Source: Ophioderma brevispina (Eukaryota; Echinodermata; Ophiuroidea; Amphilepidida; Ophiodermatidae). From it: DNA of 64,000 nt. Position numbers and translations under genes: made by a program. The notes beneath the pieces are model-generated. The model worked only from the letters and a program-made list of their open reading frames with translations. It was not told the origin of the DNA and searched no databases. Shown here piece by piece: positions 10,522 through 22,069 of the stretch. The stretch is taken from contig JAMKCH010011746.1 of NCBI GenBank assembly GCA_023653785.1, positions 94,086 through 158,085 of the forward strand, in the 5' to 3' direction. Numbering within the stretch: the first letter of the stretch is position 1; every line of letters starts with the position of its first letter.

Positions 10522-10650
10522 TCTCTCTGTTTTCTTCTGCCCGGCAGAAGATTAATCCTGACTTGACCAAACCCTCAGGCGTGGGTACCTCGGTTCTTAT
10601 TGTGTGTATAAGCCCATCCAGGGGTGTTTACACTTCTCAGCTGTTATGAT
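10522..10650 (+). repeat. Dispersed repeat RB, plus copy
   Basis: Contains GGCAGAAGATTAATCCTGAC, then TTGACCAAACCCTCA, and ends CACTTCTCAGCTGTTATGAT. The reverse complement of the same string of blocks occurs at 53,426-53,560. Family not recognised. Confidence 0.6.
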
Positions 10651-10777
10651 ACTGACTGACTGAGTTCAAGAGTCTTCATATTTCCATGCATGGCCAGGCC
10701 ATGGCCAGTGATATCATACCTACTCGCACATGGATAGTGGACATTCCCTGCTTGCACTAATGTGACTAGTGTCCTTA

Positions 10778-11095
10778 ACATAAAGGTAGCTATGTAAACA
10801 GTTTTTTCTGTGGGGGTGCGCTTGCAAAATTTTGCTTGACAAAATTAACCGTACGAATGCCTTTCTAGCCCAATTTAATCCAAAATAATACTGCCAATGT
10901 TATACTAAACAATTGTGGTTACAGAATACATTGTTTTATGTAATTTTAACCACTGATAGCCTGAACTAGTCATTAGCAGACTAATATTCGTGTGGTAAAC
11001 AGGCAAACTTTTGTAAAGCAAGTATGACAGGATTACTTACACCCATAGTGATTTGGCCTTTGCACTAGATAAGACGTTCCCTTTAAAAGGGAAGT
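10778..11095 (-). repeat. Dispersed repeat RC, minus copy
   Basis: The reverse complement matches 49,655-50,003 along its length: CTTATCTAGTGCAAAGGCCA, then TGCCTGTTTACC, then AAAACAATGTATTC, then GCTACCTTTA. About 320-350 bp, non-coding. Probably a non-autonomous DNA element, but the terminal inverted repeats are weak. Confidence 0.6.
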
Positions 11096-14000
11096 ATGGT
11101 GAAAACTGAAGCTGGTGTTCAGCAATGCGATTTACTTCAAAATAATACCGATGTATCAGAAAAAAGGACATGAAACTGAATGTCTTTTCGTTTCACAATA
11201 AAGGTTGATCATTATGATTGTGCCTTGCATAGTAGCATTAAATTATAGTGTTACAAAACTCAATTTGTTGTTTCATTTCAAAATACTAATAATAATGTGC
11301 ATAAAATGCAGAAGATGTCCTTTTTAAGGAAGGAGTTGTTCATTCTCCACACTATATTCCTCCAAACATCGCCTCTTTCAACTGCCACCACATCTCGATA
11401 AACGACTACCAAAAACAACATCCTTGCTTTTTGAACTTTCAAAGTTCTTCCAATTTTATTCAGGGGGGCATATATAAAAGTACAGGAAATGGAAAAAAGA
11501 ACACGGATATGAAAACATGGAACTTTATAAGGATATGAAAATATGAACTAATGAGATGTAAATATGCTAGGACCACCACTAGACAACCCTGTGGGCTTAT
11601 AAGAAGTGGTGGCCATTATGAAATAAAGTGATTAATGATAAAGCAAGGAAATTAAGTAAAAACAAATATCGGTCATGGTACATGATTGTGAAAGGTAGTG
11701 GAAAAGTAAGGGAGGGGGAGAGGAAGCAAGGCAGGTAAGTAGGCGGGGAAATTTGACTAGCCGGTATAAGGACCAATATAACGGAAGGTTAAACACTGAG
11801 AAAAGAAAAAGAAAAAAAAATGACAGAAAAGGAACAAAACTAAAAAAGACAGTACCAACTAACAAAAACATTAAATAGGAGAGAAAGGGATAGAAAATGA
11901 AGTAGTAGAAACTGAGGTGTGTTCCAAAACGACTTCTTCATTCTTTTCATCTTCCTCCTATACAAGATATTTACACAGCTGTTTGAAAGTCTCATGATTA
12001 ATGACATAAGTAGAATAAAACAAAACTTAATGGCGACACACGTTGGACAGTATAATTTGATTATTTTCTACCACTGACTAATCATTTGTAATTTCATGAA
12101 ATTAATTCCGGGCAAATGTGATTTTTGTATAATCTAGTTTAACACATCTTTCTACGGAGATAAGCATATAAGGCATATATACCTCATATATAGATCCTCT
12201 GTATCGATTGGTTAAAAGTGGGGCATTAATTCAACTGCTTCAAGCAATGAACAAAAATGAACTGGCCCTGTGAAGAAGCGGGGTCATGTTTCATTAAACT
12301 ATGCCCTTGACACTCTTCCAGCGTAAAAGACTGTTGTACAAACTATCCATCCGTATTATGAGTGTAGCATATTGAAGCTGGTGTAAGAGATGACTATAAG
12401 CAACCGTATTTTGGTTTACTCGTTGTGGGAGTCTGTGCTGTAATGTAAAGTCTGATACAAGCCCCCCCCCAAAGCCCCCAACCGGGATACAACAAGCAGG
12501 GAATGTCTTGAATCGCAGCATCAGTAGCCTATTCATGCTTTGAGGCTGTTGTTACTGCTCGTAACTTGAAACCTATCCCCTCTGATATTGTTTGACAGTC
12601 GACCTGTCATAGCGCCCCCCAAAGCGTCGTCGCGCTTTGCTTTTTGGAAATAAATTGGCTGCGCCCATGGCATCGGCACTCAGGTTTGACTGGTTCTCTG
12701 GCAACGATTTTCTACTACAAACTAAAACCGTTGATAAGCATCTAGATCCAAAGATTTCTTGCCTAAATCAATAGACCACATTGTGTTTAATAGGTGATTG
12801 TAACAGAATAAAGTTGGACTTAGCACATTTAGCTTGATGTGTTGGTGTTTTCATCGTGTTAGGGAAATTCTTGAAGCGATGATTGTAAAGAGTTGCGGAT
12901 TCGTAGCTGCAAGAAAATTGTTACACATCTTGCCGACAAAAAAATGGCACAGAAAGTTTGATTACGGATCCGTTTTGGACTCCAAAGTCACTTCCTCAAC
13001 ACCAGAAAGTTTGATTGCTAACTCTTGACAGTTTTTGGACCCTAAGTTACACATTTGTTTAAACCGATCGCACTGCACGCCATGACAACATGCCTACAGC
13101 TCATGAGCTACACATGATAAGGCCTGTGTTATGACAAAATCTATAGATTCCGGTATCTAAACAAATATTGACTGCTTTTTATCGGTAGCAGGTTGAACCT
13201 ATAGGCCTCGGTGATCTCGAAACCCTACTATGCCCCTCTCATAGCATTCAATATTTGTATAGCTCTATAACCTCATCAATGACCTTTGATTTTTTCTTGA
13301 ACTTTTGCAGATGGTATAGCTCTTGCATTGTTCCTACTTATATCAGTTGTCAAAATTGTGTTCACCATTGCTTAAAAAATTGGCTCTAAAAATAAACGAA
13401 ACAATAAATAATCTCAGGTCAAACAGCCGTGATTAGCTGTTGTCACAAGTATTCCTTTAACTCTTTTCTTTTATTAACATTGAAGGGTATTTTTTTATAA
13501 TAGAATGTGAAAGAGGAATACTTAGTCTAAAATATGGCTCCTATTTTTGGTTCATAGGGCCTTTGATTCAAGTAGGTAATCACTTACACACTTCAGTAAG
13601 CTGTTCTATACAGCGTGTCCCCAAAAGCAATGCAGCACATTTTTCCAGCCACTAAAGCATATGACTATATGGTCAATTTTCATAAACCATTCCTTTTCAG
13701 ATATATTTGTTGTCTTTGGTTAATAAGATATTTTAAACATTGCTTTATTGGAACCAACGTTAATATTTGATAGGAGCCTTTTAGCTCTGCATTTGGGCAT
13801 ATATAGTTTTTTTGGCTATGCTTTCCCGTTTTTTCCTTTTCTATGAGATATTTGCCTTCAAAACAATAGAAACGTAGGAGAAATTTGATGTCCGAAACCC
13901 AACATCAAAATAATAAAAATTGAAAAATGCTTGAATTTTTCCGAATCTCATGTTCTTGTTTGCCAACGTGTAGAAAATGATGTAATGATGTTTTTTCCTT

Positions 14001-14322
14001 GTTTTCTCAATTTATTTTTATATTTTTTCAAAACAAACATAATGTCCATGAAAAACCTTGTTTATTCATTACCTTCACAAAGCATTTGCTAAGTTTGGTA
14101 AAACTCTTCTAGATATTGATTGTGCATCTTATTTCAATGTAAACAGAATGCGCAGTTGGAAGTCTAATGTGTGAAAGACAACTTTTTCAATCATGCCTCC
14201 CGAGGGGATTCTCCAATTTGGAGGTGCTATACCATGCTTGTTTGATTCCTTGAAATACTCTAATCACGTAAAGCAAATCTAAATTACCACTAAATGGCAT
14301 AAAATCATACCCTAAATAGCAT
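11096..14322. other. Long stretch with almost no recognised features
   Basis: About 3.2 kb of AT-rich DNA without a convincing open frame or repeat partner. It holds a CATATATA-rich patch near 12,160-12,200, a C-run at 12,463, and at about 13,610 the sequence TACAGCGTGTCCCCAAAAG, which resembles one end of a mariner-type element; no matching second end was found. Confidence 0.4.
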
Positions 14323-14502
14323 AGACCCGGGGTCCATTCTCGAAACTCATCCGCAAATCATATGGCATATTATCTCATGCCTCAGTGGACCAATTTCTCG
14401 AAAGCACTGTGTAACTGGTATGAAAAGGTCTTTTTTAGGACATAATATGCTGATTTTAATACACGTAGTTATGCCAAGTTTTGGGAAACAGACCCCTGGT
14501 CA
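14323..14502. mobile_element. MITE, 180 bp
   Basis: Inverted ends GACCCGGGGTCCATTCTCGA and the complement of GACCAGGGGTCTGTTTCCC. Within the arms AAACTCATCC faces AAACTTGGCATAAC. Short, non-coding and foldable. The CAGGGGTC-type end suggests a hAT-like or related DNA transposon derivative. Confidence 0.55.
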
Positions 14503-14576
14503 TTTTTCTGGCCCATGGCGGCAATTTTGGTGGCTCATTTTTAAAGCCCAGACTGGATTTTGAAGTTTAATGCTGT

Positions 14577-15065
14577 TATTCTGAAAGGGAGACTAACCTT
14601 AGTCCTGGGTTTAACCAGGGTTAGTCCTACACGAATGGACCTTTTTTTTCTTTCAAAATATGTGATGTGATCAAGCAAAATGAGTCTAAAGTCGGTCAGA
14701 TTCGATTTTTACTTTTCCATGTAATTGTATGCACCATTTAAAAACCTACATTTTGCTGAAACTCCCCTTGAAATTGACCATATAATTCCAAAGATATAAT
14801 CAGTTGAAGGGTGGCAAAAACAATAGGAACAAAAGACATTTTCTCCTTTGTTTGGCTATATCTCAAAATCAATATTTGCGACTTCTGACTCATTTTGCTT
14901 GATCACATCACATACTGTGAAAGTTGAATGTAACAGGTGAGTGCTCACCATAATGTGCTCACCGTTACAGCACATTTTAAGAGTATTGAAAAGGAAAAAG
15001 ATTCACTCTTGTAGGACTAACCCTGGTTTAAAACCAGGACTAAAGTTAGTCTCCCTTTCAGAATA
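14577..15065. mobile_element. MITE with two-block inverted arms, 489 bp
   Basis: The outer arms (14,577-14,640 and 15,008-15,065) pair over about 58 bp: TATTCTGAAAGGGAGACTAA, then a small palindrome around CCTGGTTTAAACCAGG, then GTTAGTCCTAC. A second inverted pair lies inside at about 14,648-14,690 and 14,880-14,925 (ATGTGATGTGATCAAGCAAA then ATGAGTC). About 80 bp separates the two blocks on the right only, so the right arm carries an insertion. Flanking TA suggests TA target choice. No transposase. Confidence 0.8.
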
Positions 15066-15238
15066 CCAGCCTTAGTCTCCAAATTATATTGAATGTAATT
15101 AAAGGTGCATTTTGTGATTCCAGCACCTTCTGTTGTATTCATGGTTCACTAATATCCTTGAGAAAAGCTTATTTACAAAATTTGAGTTGATCCCGATCTT
15201 GCGGTTTTGTGTGATGACTAATGCTTGTTTCCCACGGT

Positions 15239-15436
15239 CCCATAGGCTACTGTGCTGTCATTTCTGTCCGTTTACGGACAGAAAATACAAAATTGCGAAT
15301 TTCTTACAGATTCGACCGAATTTGCACGTAAGATTTAGTACACATGGATTACTAAGGCTAATGGTTCAGATGATATAAAAATCTCAACTCTTTTGAGGTA
15401 AGTTGTGGGGACGAGGTTGTGGATCACGAAATGCCC
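15239..15436 (+). repeat. Dispersed repeat RA, copy 2
   Basis: Complete-looking partner of the repeat at 1-174: CCCATAGGCTACTGTGCTGT, the palindrome TCTGTCCGTTTACGGACAGA, ACACATGGATTACTAAGGC, and GTGGATCACGAAATGCCCC at the end. Compared with copy 1 it has an extra block of about 25 bp after ACTAAGGCTAAT. Confidence 0.75.
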
Positions 15437-16343
15437 CTTTAAGCAATAAATGTAAGAACTTGACCTCTGTACCTCATACAAATGACAGAGATCTCTATTT
15501 ACCTCATGTTATGTGCAAAAAATACCCTAAAATAGGAATTTGACATGCTTTGACCATCCCCTAAATAAGAACATGGTTTTGAAATAAAAAAAATTATCAG
15601 AAAACTTCTCCCTTTTGAACTGTAATCCTTGTTCCTGGAAAACTGAAAATTTTTTAAATTTTTCCAACAGATTCCTTTAGTGCACTTTCTAAGAACCACC
15701 AAATTACAGATGGTATTATTTACTTGCATCAAAATGGAGGCTGAATTGAAGAAAAGGCAGCCATTATATTTATGACCTGTATTGGGATTGGCGTATTGAT
15801 TTGTTTTCATGCCATCAACCGGAACCTGATCACACCCCCAGGACTGCCCAGTTGAACGTTTAATCAGGGCTGTAGTGAAGATGCAACCACCGTTCAAAGT
15901 AATCCCTGTCCACAACTCCGCTTCATTTTGTCCAAGTTCCATTAATATATAAAGACGTTATTGATGGAAAATCGCATCTTTACAAATACCTCCCATGATA
16001 TATCCTGCGGCCATGCTAGACTAGTGCCGTGCATTTCCATCCCCTATGCTTTGATGCTGCTGTTCAACAATCTGTTGATCTCAACGTATTTTATATAGCC
16101 ATAGTCAGGCAGATATGTCCGTCGCACCTTCTTCTTCTCGTGCCTGCATAAACGGGCAAGTGGGATCTCTTGGTGGCCTGCAAAACAAGGTTTATTGTCA
16201 CTTCACTATGATGTGGTTTCTAAGCTTAAAGAGGGAGTCCAGTAAAGGAATATAATTCAAACTACTAAAAAAACTTGGCACTACATCTACATTCAATCAT
16301 TTTCACTTACTTGAAAACAATTTGATGTTATCTGTCTATCATA
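15437..16343. other. Unassigned DNA
   Basis: A 147-codon open frame on the minus strand (15,499-15,942) is the longest here, but its translation has no family signature I recognise and no splice or start context. Treated as chance. Confidence 0.3.
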
Positions 16344-16755
16344 TGTTTGTGGGCCCCCAGCTATAGTGGCAGGACCACTAGCAATCAGTTGTGCATGTGT
16401 ATGTGGATGTGTGTATGCGTGTGTCACTAAATTGTTACATTTTTTCAAAAATTGTTAGTTTTTTTAAATTTGACCTCAATTGAAAAGTTGAAGTCAATTG
16501 GACGAAACTTTTGTCATAGGGTCACCATGGATTCCCTCATATTTTTGATGAGGGTCAAGGTCATGTGCCAAGGTCAAAGGTCATGTGAGGTTAGTTGAAA
16601 TAGGCTAAAATGTCAAACTTGACCTAACATTGAAAAGTTGAAGTTAAACTTGAGTCATAGGTGCAATATGGGATCCCTCATTGGTTTGATAGTTCAAAGG
16701 TCCATGCCCAGTTCACGATATGTAAGGTCAAGTTGTAAGATAGGCCAGGCACCCA
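16344..16755 (+). repeat. Repeat with GT microsatellite and AGGTCA motifs
   Basis: Begins with a GTGTGT-rich patch (16,395-16,425). Two tandem units of about 145 bp follow (16,468-16,612 and 16,613-16,755), each with TTGAAAAGTTGAAGT and a GATCCCTCAT-like or GATTCCCTCAT block. AGGTCAAAGGTCA lies at 16,571-16,583. The architecture parallels 1,354-1,630 and 5,079-5,372, so they may be distant relatives. Confidence 0.5.
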
Positions 16756-16930
16756 CAGCTTATAATTCTTTGAATAGAGCCGCAGGCTATTTGGCTATTT
16801 CAAAAAGATTAAGAGTTTGTATGTTATGATAAATGTGAAAAGGATAGTGTGGGGTTTTCAATGCTTGTCTTGTAAAATGTTTATGTAACCATGATGACAC
16901 AAGAGACACATATTGGTTCTCTCTCAATGT

Positions 16931-17160
16931 AAAAGGGTGAAATCACTCTTTCAAGGAGTGATTCTAGGGACCAGTCTTTTGTTGGAGTTAAATTTTCCTC
17001 TTTTGATAGTGAATTCTGTCAATGCTTCCCTCTTAAAAGAGGACAATTCATTGATGAATAGTAATGCTAAACCAAATTTATTCTTTTAAGAGTAAAATTT
17101 AACTTCAACAAAGACTGGTCCCTAGGATTCACTCTTTGAAAGAGCAATTTTCACTCTTTA
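16931..17160. mobile_element. MITE, 230 bp, arms about 65 bp
   Basis: Left arm: GTGAAATCACTCTTTCAAGG, then GGGACCAGTCTTTTGTTGGA. The right arm is its complement, with GACTGGTCCCTAGGATTCAC. The two arms would form a long hairpin with a 90-100 bp loop that itself contains CTCTTAAAAGAGG. Non-coding. Confidence 0.75.
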
Positions 17161-17586
17161 TAACACTTTAGAAAGTTAGGTGTCATTAATTCTAAAACCT
17201 TACCATACCTAGCATCTGAAAGTGGGAGGGGAAAGGGTGGGGGAGTGGGTAGGTTAAAAGTGGGAAGCGTTGTTAATAATAAGGGAAATAGGGGGAGAAG
17301 TGAGATTCGAGAGGTACACGTGAGAGAGTCTGGGGGAGCAGGTGTGGTGTTGAGTATGTATAAGATTAGTGAAGAGGGTAGCAGAGAGGTTTTGTGTGTG
17401 GTGAGGGGGAGGGAGGGGGGGAGGTTGGGAGAAAGGGTGGAGTTTGGGGGGATCAGATTTTTAGCTGTCCTATAGAAAACAACAATAATAATGTATACCT
17501 GGGTATTGTGATTTGCTGACTATTAGCTGGGTCATTTGGAGCATTCTTTGACCGTTGAAAGCAGAGTATCATTTCTCAGGGATTTA
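17161..17586. other. G-rich purine stretch
   Basis: From 17,222 to about 17,450 the plus strand is strongly purine-rich (G and A runs with GTGT). An open frame here is a by-product of composition. No gene or repeat partner recognised. Confidence 0.35.
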
Positions 17587-17689
17587 GGAGTTTTTTTCCG
17601 TAAGCCTGACCATCCCTGACCACTTTTCTTACACATTCATAAGTGTGTCAGAAAAAGTGTGGCCAGATGGTCGGGTACGGAAACTCCCA
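17587..17689. mobile_element. Small hairpin element, about 103 bp
   Basis: Left arm GGAGTTTTTTTCCGTAAGCC, then TGACCATC. The right arm is its complement, GATGGTCGGGTACGGAAACT, then CCC. Arms of about 45 bases leave almost no loop. A fold-back MITE is likely; a small-RNA precursor is possible but unsupported. Confidence 0.5.
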
Positions 17690-17753
17690 TGGATTGGGTC
17701 TTCTAATGAAGGTTAATGAACAAATTTAGTGGGACCCTTTTTAAAGTTGGGGG

Positions 17754-18512
17754 CCGGGGTGTCCAATCCTGCGGCCCTCGCGCCATTTGCGGCCTGCTAA
17801 GAGCATACATGCGGCCTGCGACAATTCCCAGAAAAAAAATGCATTTCTTAAATATAGATTTTTTTTAGACAAAGATGTTGTTAAATATATCACACATAGA
17901 AGCAAATAACTATAACCAAATGACACATTTATACACCCCACAGACACCACACCCACACCACTCCTCCCGCCCTCACCCAACCAACACACACCACCGCCCA
18001 AAGGACATCAACACATGCAGATCAACCCCCATATTACACCCACTCTTAGCCGCAGTAATAGATTCAACCGATTTGTATGATGACATATTGGCCAAGGGGT
18101 CATTGACTCCAGGGGTACTGCCATGCCCAATTCCATTTCATCCTTCCTAGCATATGAATGATCCCTATCCCTTTCTTCATGCCAAGGTTGGTGTAAGGGT
18201 AGAATGGGGCTTTTTTCATTTTTTAAACATTTTGTTAGAAAATTATCAATTTCTCATCTGAAAACCATTTTTCTAAATTTTGTTAAAAGGGTTGACAATT
18301 CAAAGAAAATGGACATTTGCGAGTTAAAGTTGGCCCAAATCTGCATCTGTGGTATAGCAATAAGTCCCCTTTTCAGCAAAACTGGTTATAGTAACCTGAG
18401 ACACAAACAAACGTTTGACCCCCCCTCCCCCGATTCATTTGCTTGCGGGCCCGCAATCAGTTTTGAGATTCAACCAAGCGGCGCTTTGTTAAAAAGGTTT
18501 GGACAACCCCTG
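17754..18512. mobile_element. hAT-like element remnant, about 760 bp
   Basis: The left end CCGGGGTGTCCAATCCTGCG and the right end AGGTTTGGACAACCCCTG are inverted relatives of the CAGGGGTGTCCAAAC end common to hAT transposons. GC-rich CGGCC/GGGCCCGC stretches lie just inside both ends. The interior is AT-rich and codes for no transposase I can see, so this is a non-autonomous or gutted copy. No exact 8-bp duplication was found. Confidence 0.5.
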
Positions 18513-19247
18513 CTATAGTGCAGGGATGGTCATGCCAGCAGCTCATAGCATTCACTAACACTAAAGTATACTTACTCTGTCAGGCTCAGTGTGATAGTGT
18601 TTTTGAATTCTTAAGAAAGAACAGTTTTCTTAAGATGTTTTCTGGCAAACTGCTGAATATGATTTGCATAATTGTGTTTTGTCGTACATTGACCACATTG
18701 GGATGGGAGGAACTTAAAGGTCCCAGGACCTCATATTACTGGAAATGGTCAGAATAATTGGTGTCTGAAGAAGGTTACTATTTTTCTCATTTAGCCTGAA
18801 ATCTTAGGGCTGAAAGTGGTTCAAGCATGGTAATTGGCATGATTGTCTTTCATTAGAGCCAGTGTGAGGACAAACACTTTTCTTAAAATGTCTCTGATTA
18901 GCTCATCAAATGATTACCACAGTAAGTATCCAATCAAAAATTAGATACTTCTGTGTCTGGCTATATATAAGTAGGTCTTCTACATATGCTTCACATTTGT
19001 GACTATGTTCATCACCAAATAGGCAAGACTCTTCACACCGCAAATTGATATAGAACACTGCAGGTGCAACAAGCAACACTACTGTATACACGTACCGTGC
19101 ATGATATTCGTGCGGCGCAGGCTTGTTGCATGAGACACGCGTGTAAACAGAATTACTTTCACACATGACTTATGTGTCCATGAATTGAAAACTTGAAGAC
19201 ACTTGCAAACTTTTGCTAAACTAACTTGTAGGAGAGAAATTTTGGGA
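18513..19247. other. Unassigned DNA with CCAAT/TATA module
   Basis: At 18,898-18,985 there is ATGATTACC, then ATCCAATCAAAAA, then GGCTATATATAAGTAGG about 30 bases on, the clearest promoter-like copy of the module also seen at 365. No gene follows; the next 250 bases have no convincing open frame. Confidence 0.3.
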
Positions 19248-19750
19248 TTTAAAGGTACAACAAGAGATTTCAAATCATCTATATTTTCTGTGATATGTAG
19301 TGATTTTATATAGGTTTGCAGGGACGGATCCAGGATTTGAAAAACATCAAAATTACCGGGGGGCTGAAAGGCTGTAACTTGTCCAAAATGGGCTGATTTT
19401 GCAAGATTTTGCAGAAATACCGGGAGGCGCGAGCCCCCTCCGTCTCCGTGGATCCGCGCCTGGTTAGACACTGAATGGATTCCCTACCTTTTATTTGGCT
19501 ACAGAAATAACTTAAAAAGAAAAAAGGTGATTTGTATATGCTTATATTTCAATAGAAAACATAGGCTGAAATTCCTATTTGCTCCTATAGGAATTAGAAA
19601 TTTCACAATTTTGGTACCAAAGAACAGTTCTCAGCTTAATCCTTTCAGATGGGGGATATATTTGATAGAAAGCTTTAGACCAGTGCAAAAAACAGAATTG
19701 TCACATTTTTAAGGATACCTGTTATTTGTAATCTCTCGTTTCACCTTTAA
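19248..19750 (+). mobile_element. MITE family M1 with a nested insertion
   Basis: Ends TTTAAAGGTACAACAAGAGA and the complement of ATCTCTCGTTTCACCTTTAA. Subtracting the 144-bp element at 19,319-19,462 leaves about 358 bp, the size of the other family members. Inner blocks match 42,757-43,104 in order. Confidence 0.7.
19319..19462. mobile_element. CAGGGGCGGATCC-type MITE nested in M1
   Basis: The ends CAGGGACGGATCCAGG and GGATCCGCGCCTG are inverted. It splits the M1 copy just where 42,757-43,104 reads continuously through TATAGACTAGACACTC, so that copy gives the empty site. The flanking duplication is imperfect (GTTTG and GTTAG). Confidence 0.65.
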
Positions 19751-20672
19751 TCATCCATCATACGATACAAAACAAGGTTTGTCTTTTGTACTTGTTTATC
19801 CAATAAACCTTCGAAATGTTCTCGGACAGACATGCAGATTATAGCCATTATCTGGCGTATCATAGCTGCAGAGAAAAATTATAGTAAAGTATTGAAAATT
19901 GTTTAGATAAAGTACCAAGTGGCTCCGCCCTCCACTTTGAAAATCGTTCTGCCGCTGCTGCTACTGCTTATTTGTCACTTTTGTGGTAAAGCAGTCAGTG
20001 GGGCTCTCCACTTAAGATTTTCAGCCCCTCCCCTCCTCAGCACAACAATTTTGGAAAGAGTTCCATATTTACCTTCACTCTTAACATTCTACAAGAAACA
20101 ATTTCTTTTTTATTTATGGCCTACACTAACAACAAACCCTAACCCTAAGGCCAAAAATGAACAAGAATTTGTTACATGTAGAATTTTGAAGGGGCTACAT
20201 ATAGAACTCTTGCCACAATTTCAAAAAAATGCATACAAAATTATAGCAATCACAAATAATTGGATGTAACTCTACTTGCCTTTTATTCCAGCAACGTTAT
20301 TTGCCTGTGTTCACTAAATTGATCAAATCATCATCAAATTCTTATATTGAAAGTTTATAATTTGATGATGTAAGTCGTTGTTCTTATCAAACTTGATTAT
20401 ATTGCAGTGAGCGTTACATTATTAATAACCAATAGTAAAGATATTAAAATCTGCTTGCTGTGAAGGAGGTTTTATTTTTTAATGCTGCAATTTTCTCATT
20501 CTGATTTTTCTTATTTTTCCTGAGGTAAAGTTGACCCAGTTTAATATATTCAGTTTATTAAACCTCAACTGGAAAATGCCAGGTGATTTGTTTTTATATG
20601 TTTTCAAAGTCTTTGCTAAGTTGAACATTTCTGCATAAGATGAAAGCAAAGTAAATATTTAATTATATGCTG
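19751..20672. other. Unassigned DNA
   Basis: An open frame at 19,919-20,269 on the plus strand is not recognisable. Near 19,919-20,030 the sequence GTGGCTCCGCCCTCCAC is followed by GGGGCTCTCCAC, hinting at another worn element. No RNA gene seen. Confidence 0.3.
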
Positions 20673-21503
20673 GAGTTAAAGCAATAACAGCACATTTTTT
20701 TGAGATTTTTGCACAGTTGTATTGTTAATTGGCTAGTAAACTATACCTGTGAATGGTAGAGTTCGAAAATCTCTATGTGTTGCAAATGAAGGAAATTTGT
20801 AATTAGAATAATTAATATCTGAGATCTCTGATAACAATTGAATGGCTGATGAAAATGTCCTTCCAATATGGAATAACCGGAAAATTGCGTCATGCATGTA
20901 TCTACGTTTATCTATTAGTTGTTTCGTCAGTTCAGGCAAGCCAAAGCTACAATCATCGAAACAAATATTTGGAACACTTGATGCAATATATTGGAACCAT
21001 TGCCATGTTCACAAATGAGATCGAATTTGGGTAATTCATTGTTCTTTAGAAAGCAGAGGTCTTCCCTTTTACCAAATTCTTCCCCACTCCCCATCAATCA
21101 ATGTTGGGGGCCTGGCGAAGCTGTTGACAACAGTGACTCGGATCAACATTGAATTGGGGGACAGGGGGTCACCTTTCCCTTAAATCTGTCACAGTGATCC
21201 AACATGTTTTTCGAGGATTGTAGTTAATTAGAGGTATTTTGTTCATGAGGTGGCACTATTTCCATCATGGACAAACAACAACATAGCATTGTCCAGCTCT
21301 TCCCGTCCTTAGTGCAATCGGGTATCCCAATTCTATGACAAAATCGCTATCGCTTATTTTGATGATAAATACGCATTTTTGAGCTTGTCCCGTTAGCATG
21401 AGTATAGTTTAGCTAGACAATTACCAAACTGAAAGTGCAAAAAGTATCAAACAAATTTTGAAAAAATGGGGGTGCTCTCAAAAAATGGATGTTTATTTCT
21501 TTA
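20673..21503. mobile_element. Fold-back element FB, copy 1 (interrupted)
   Basis: Starts GAGTTAAAGCAATAACAGCA then CATTTTTTTGAG and ends with the complementary GGGGGTGCTCTCAAAAAATG. The middle, with TTAGTTGTTTCGTCAGTTCA and later TTCATGAGGTGGCACTATTT, matches copies at 26,546-27,096 and 55,037-55,595. The reading is broken by the 271-bp element at 20,950-21,220. Non-coding. Confidence 0.65.
20950..21220 (+). mobile_element. TA-flanked MITE family N, nested copy
   Basis: Inverted ends CAATCATCGAAACAAATATT and the complement of TGTTTTTCGAGGATTG, flanked by TA on both sides as in Tc1/mariner-type insertion. The inside reads CCATTGCCATGTTCACAAAT, then AGAAAGCAGAGGTCTTCCC, then GGGGCCTGGCGAAGC. 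Other copies: 50,005-50,303 and 52,978-53,306. It sits inside fold-back element FB. Confidence 0.7.
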
Positions 21504-21583
21504 ATTTGATTGCAAATTATATCTACTCGTATATAAGCTCCAATTCTTTGATATGTTGTGGGGAATCACAGGGAGTCAGTGGT

Positions 21584-22065
21584 AGAGCTTGGCCTAGCGG
21601 TTAGGGTGCTTGCCTCTGGCGCAAATTTTACCATCAAAAATTCCCGGTTTCGAATCCCGTGGGGTCCATGGCAACTTGCTGGGATTATTCCGGGTAGCTA
21701 AACCATTCAGTGGATTTGATCTGTATATATACCATCTATTGAATGAAAATACAGAATTAAACCGCTCTCCCCTCCTCCATGGTTCCTTGGAAATGGGGCA
21801 ATGGATCAGGAAAGCATCCCGTCCTTCGAGGGGACGTTAAGCCGTCGGTCCCTGTACAGAGTCAGTCCACAACTGTACATGTACCTCGAGTCAGTGGTCG
21901 AATAGGAGTAGGTGTAAACCCCTGACTGTTCCCAAGCCGCCCCGGCTCAAAAGTCGGGCCATGTTAGGAGCGTCCGTATCATGGATAAACACGCCGGCCC
22001 CCGATAAGCCCCACTAAGCTGAACAAATCCTGACACCACCACAAAGCCATTCCAATGTGACTTGT
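21584..22065 (+). mobile_element. tRNA-derived SINE, family S, full-length plus copy
   Basis: The tRNA-like head has box A (TGGCCTAGCGG, 21,590-21,600) and box B (GGTTTCGAATCC, 21,646-21,657). The spacing between the boxes is longer than in a true tRNA. The body includes GGGGACGTTAAGCCGTCGGT, GACTGTTCCCAAGCCG and GCCATGTTAGGAGCGTCC, all shared with 6,095-6,516. It ends near CCATTCCAATGTGACTT. Confidence 0.75.
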
Positions 22066-22069
22066 TGAT

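Noticed and set aside
13610..13630. Mariner-type terminus TACAGCGTGTCCCC
   Set aside because: No inverted partner found within several kb, so an element cannot be drawn.
15499..15942. 147-codon open frame on the minus strand
   Set aside because: Composition is ordinary but no domain, signal peptide or splice context is visible.
20136..20151. Telomere-like CCCTAACCCTAA
   Set aside because: Only about two units; too short to be called interstitial telomere.
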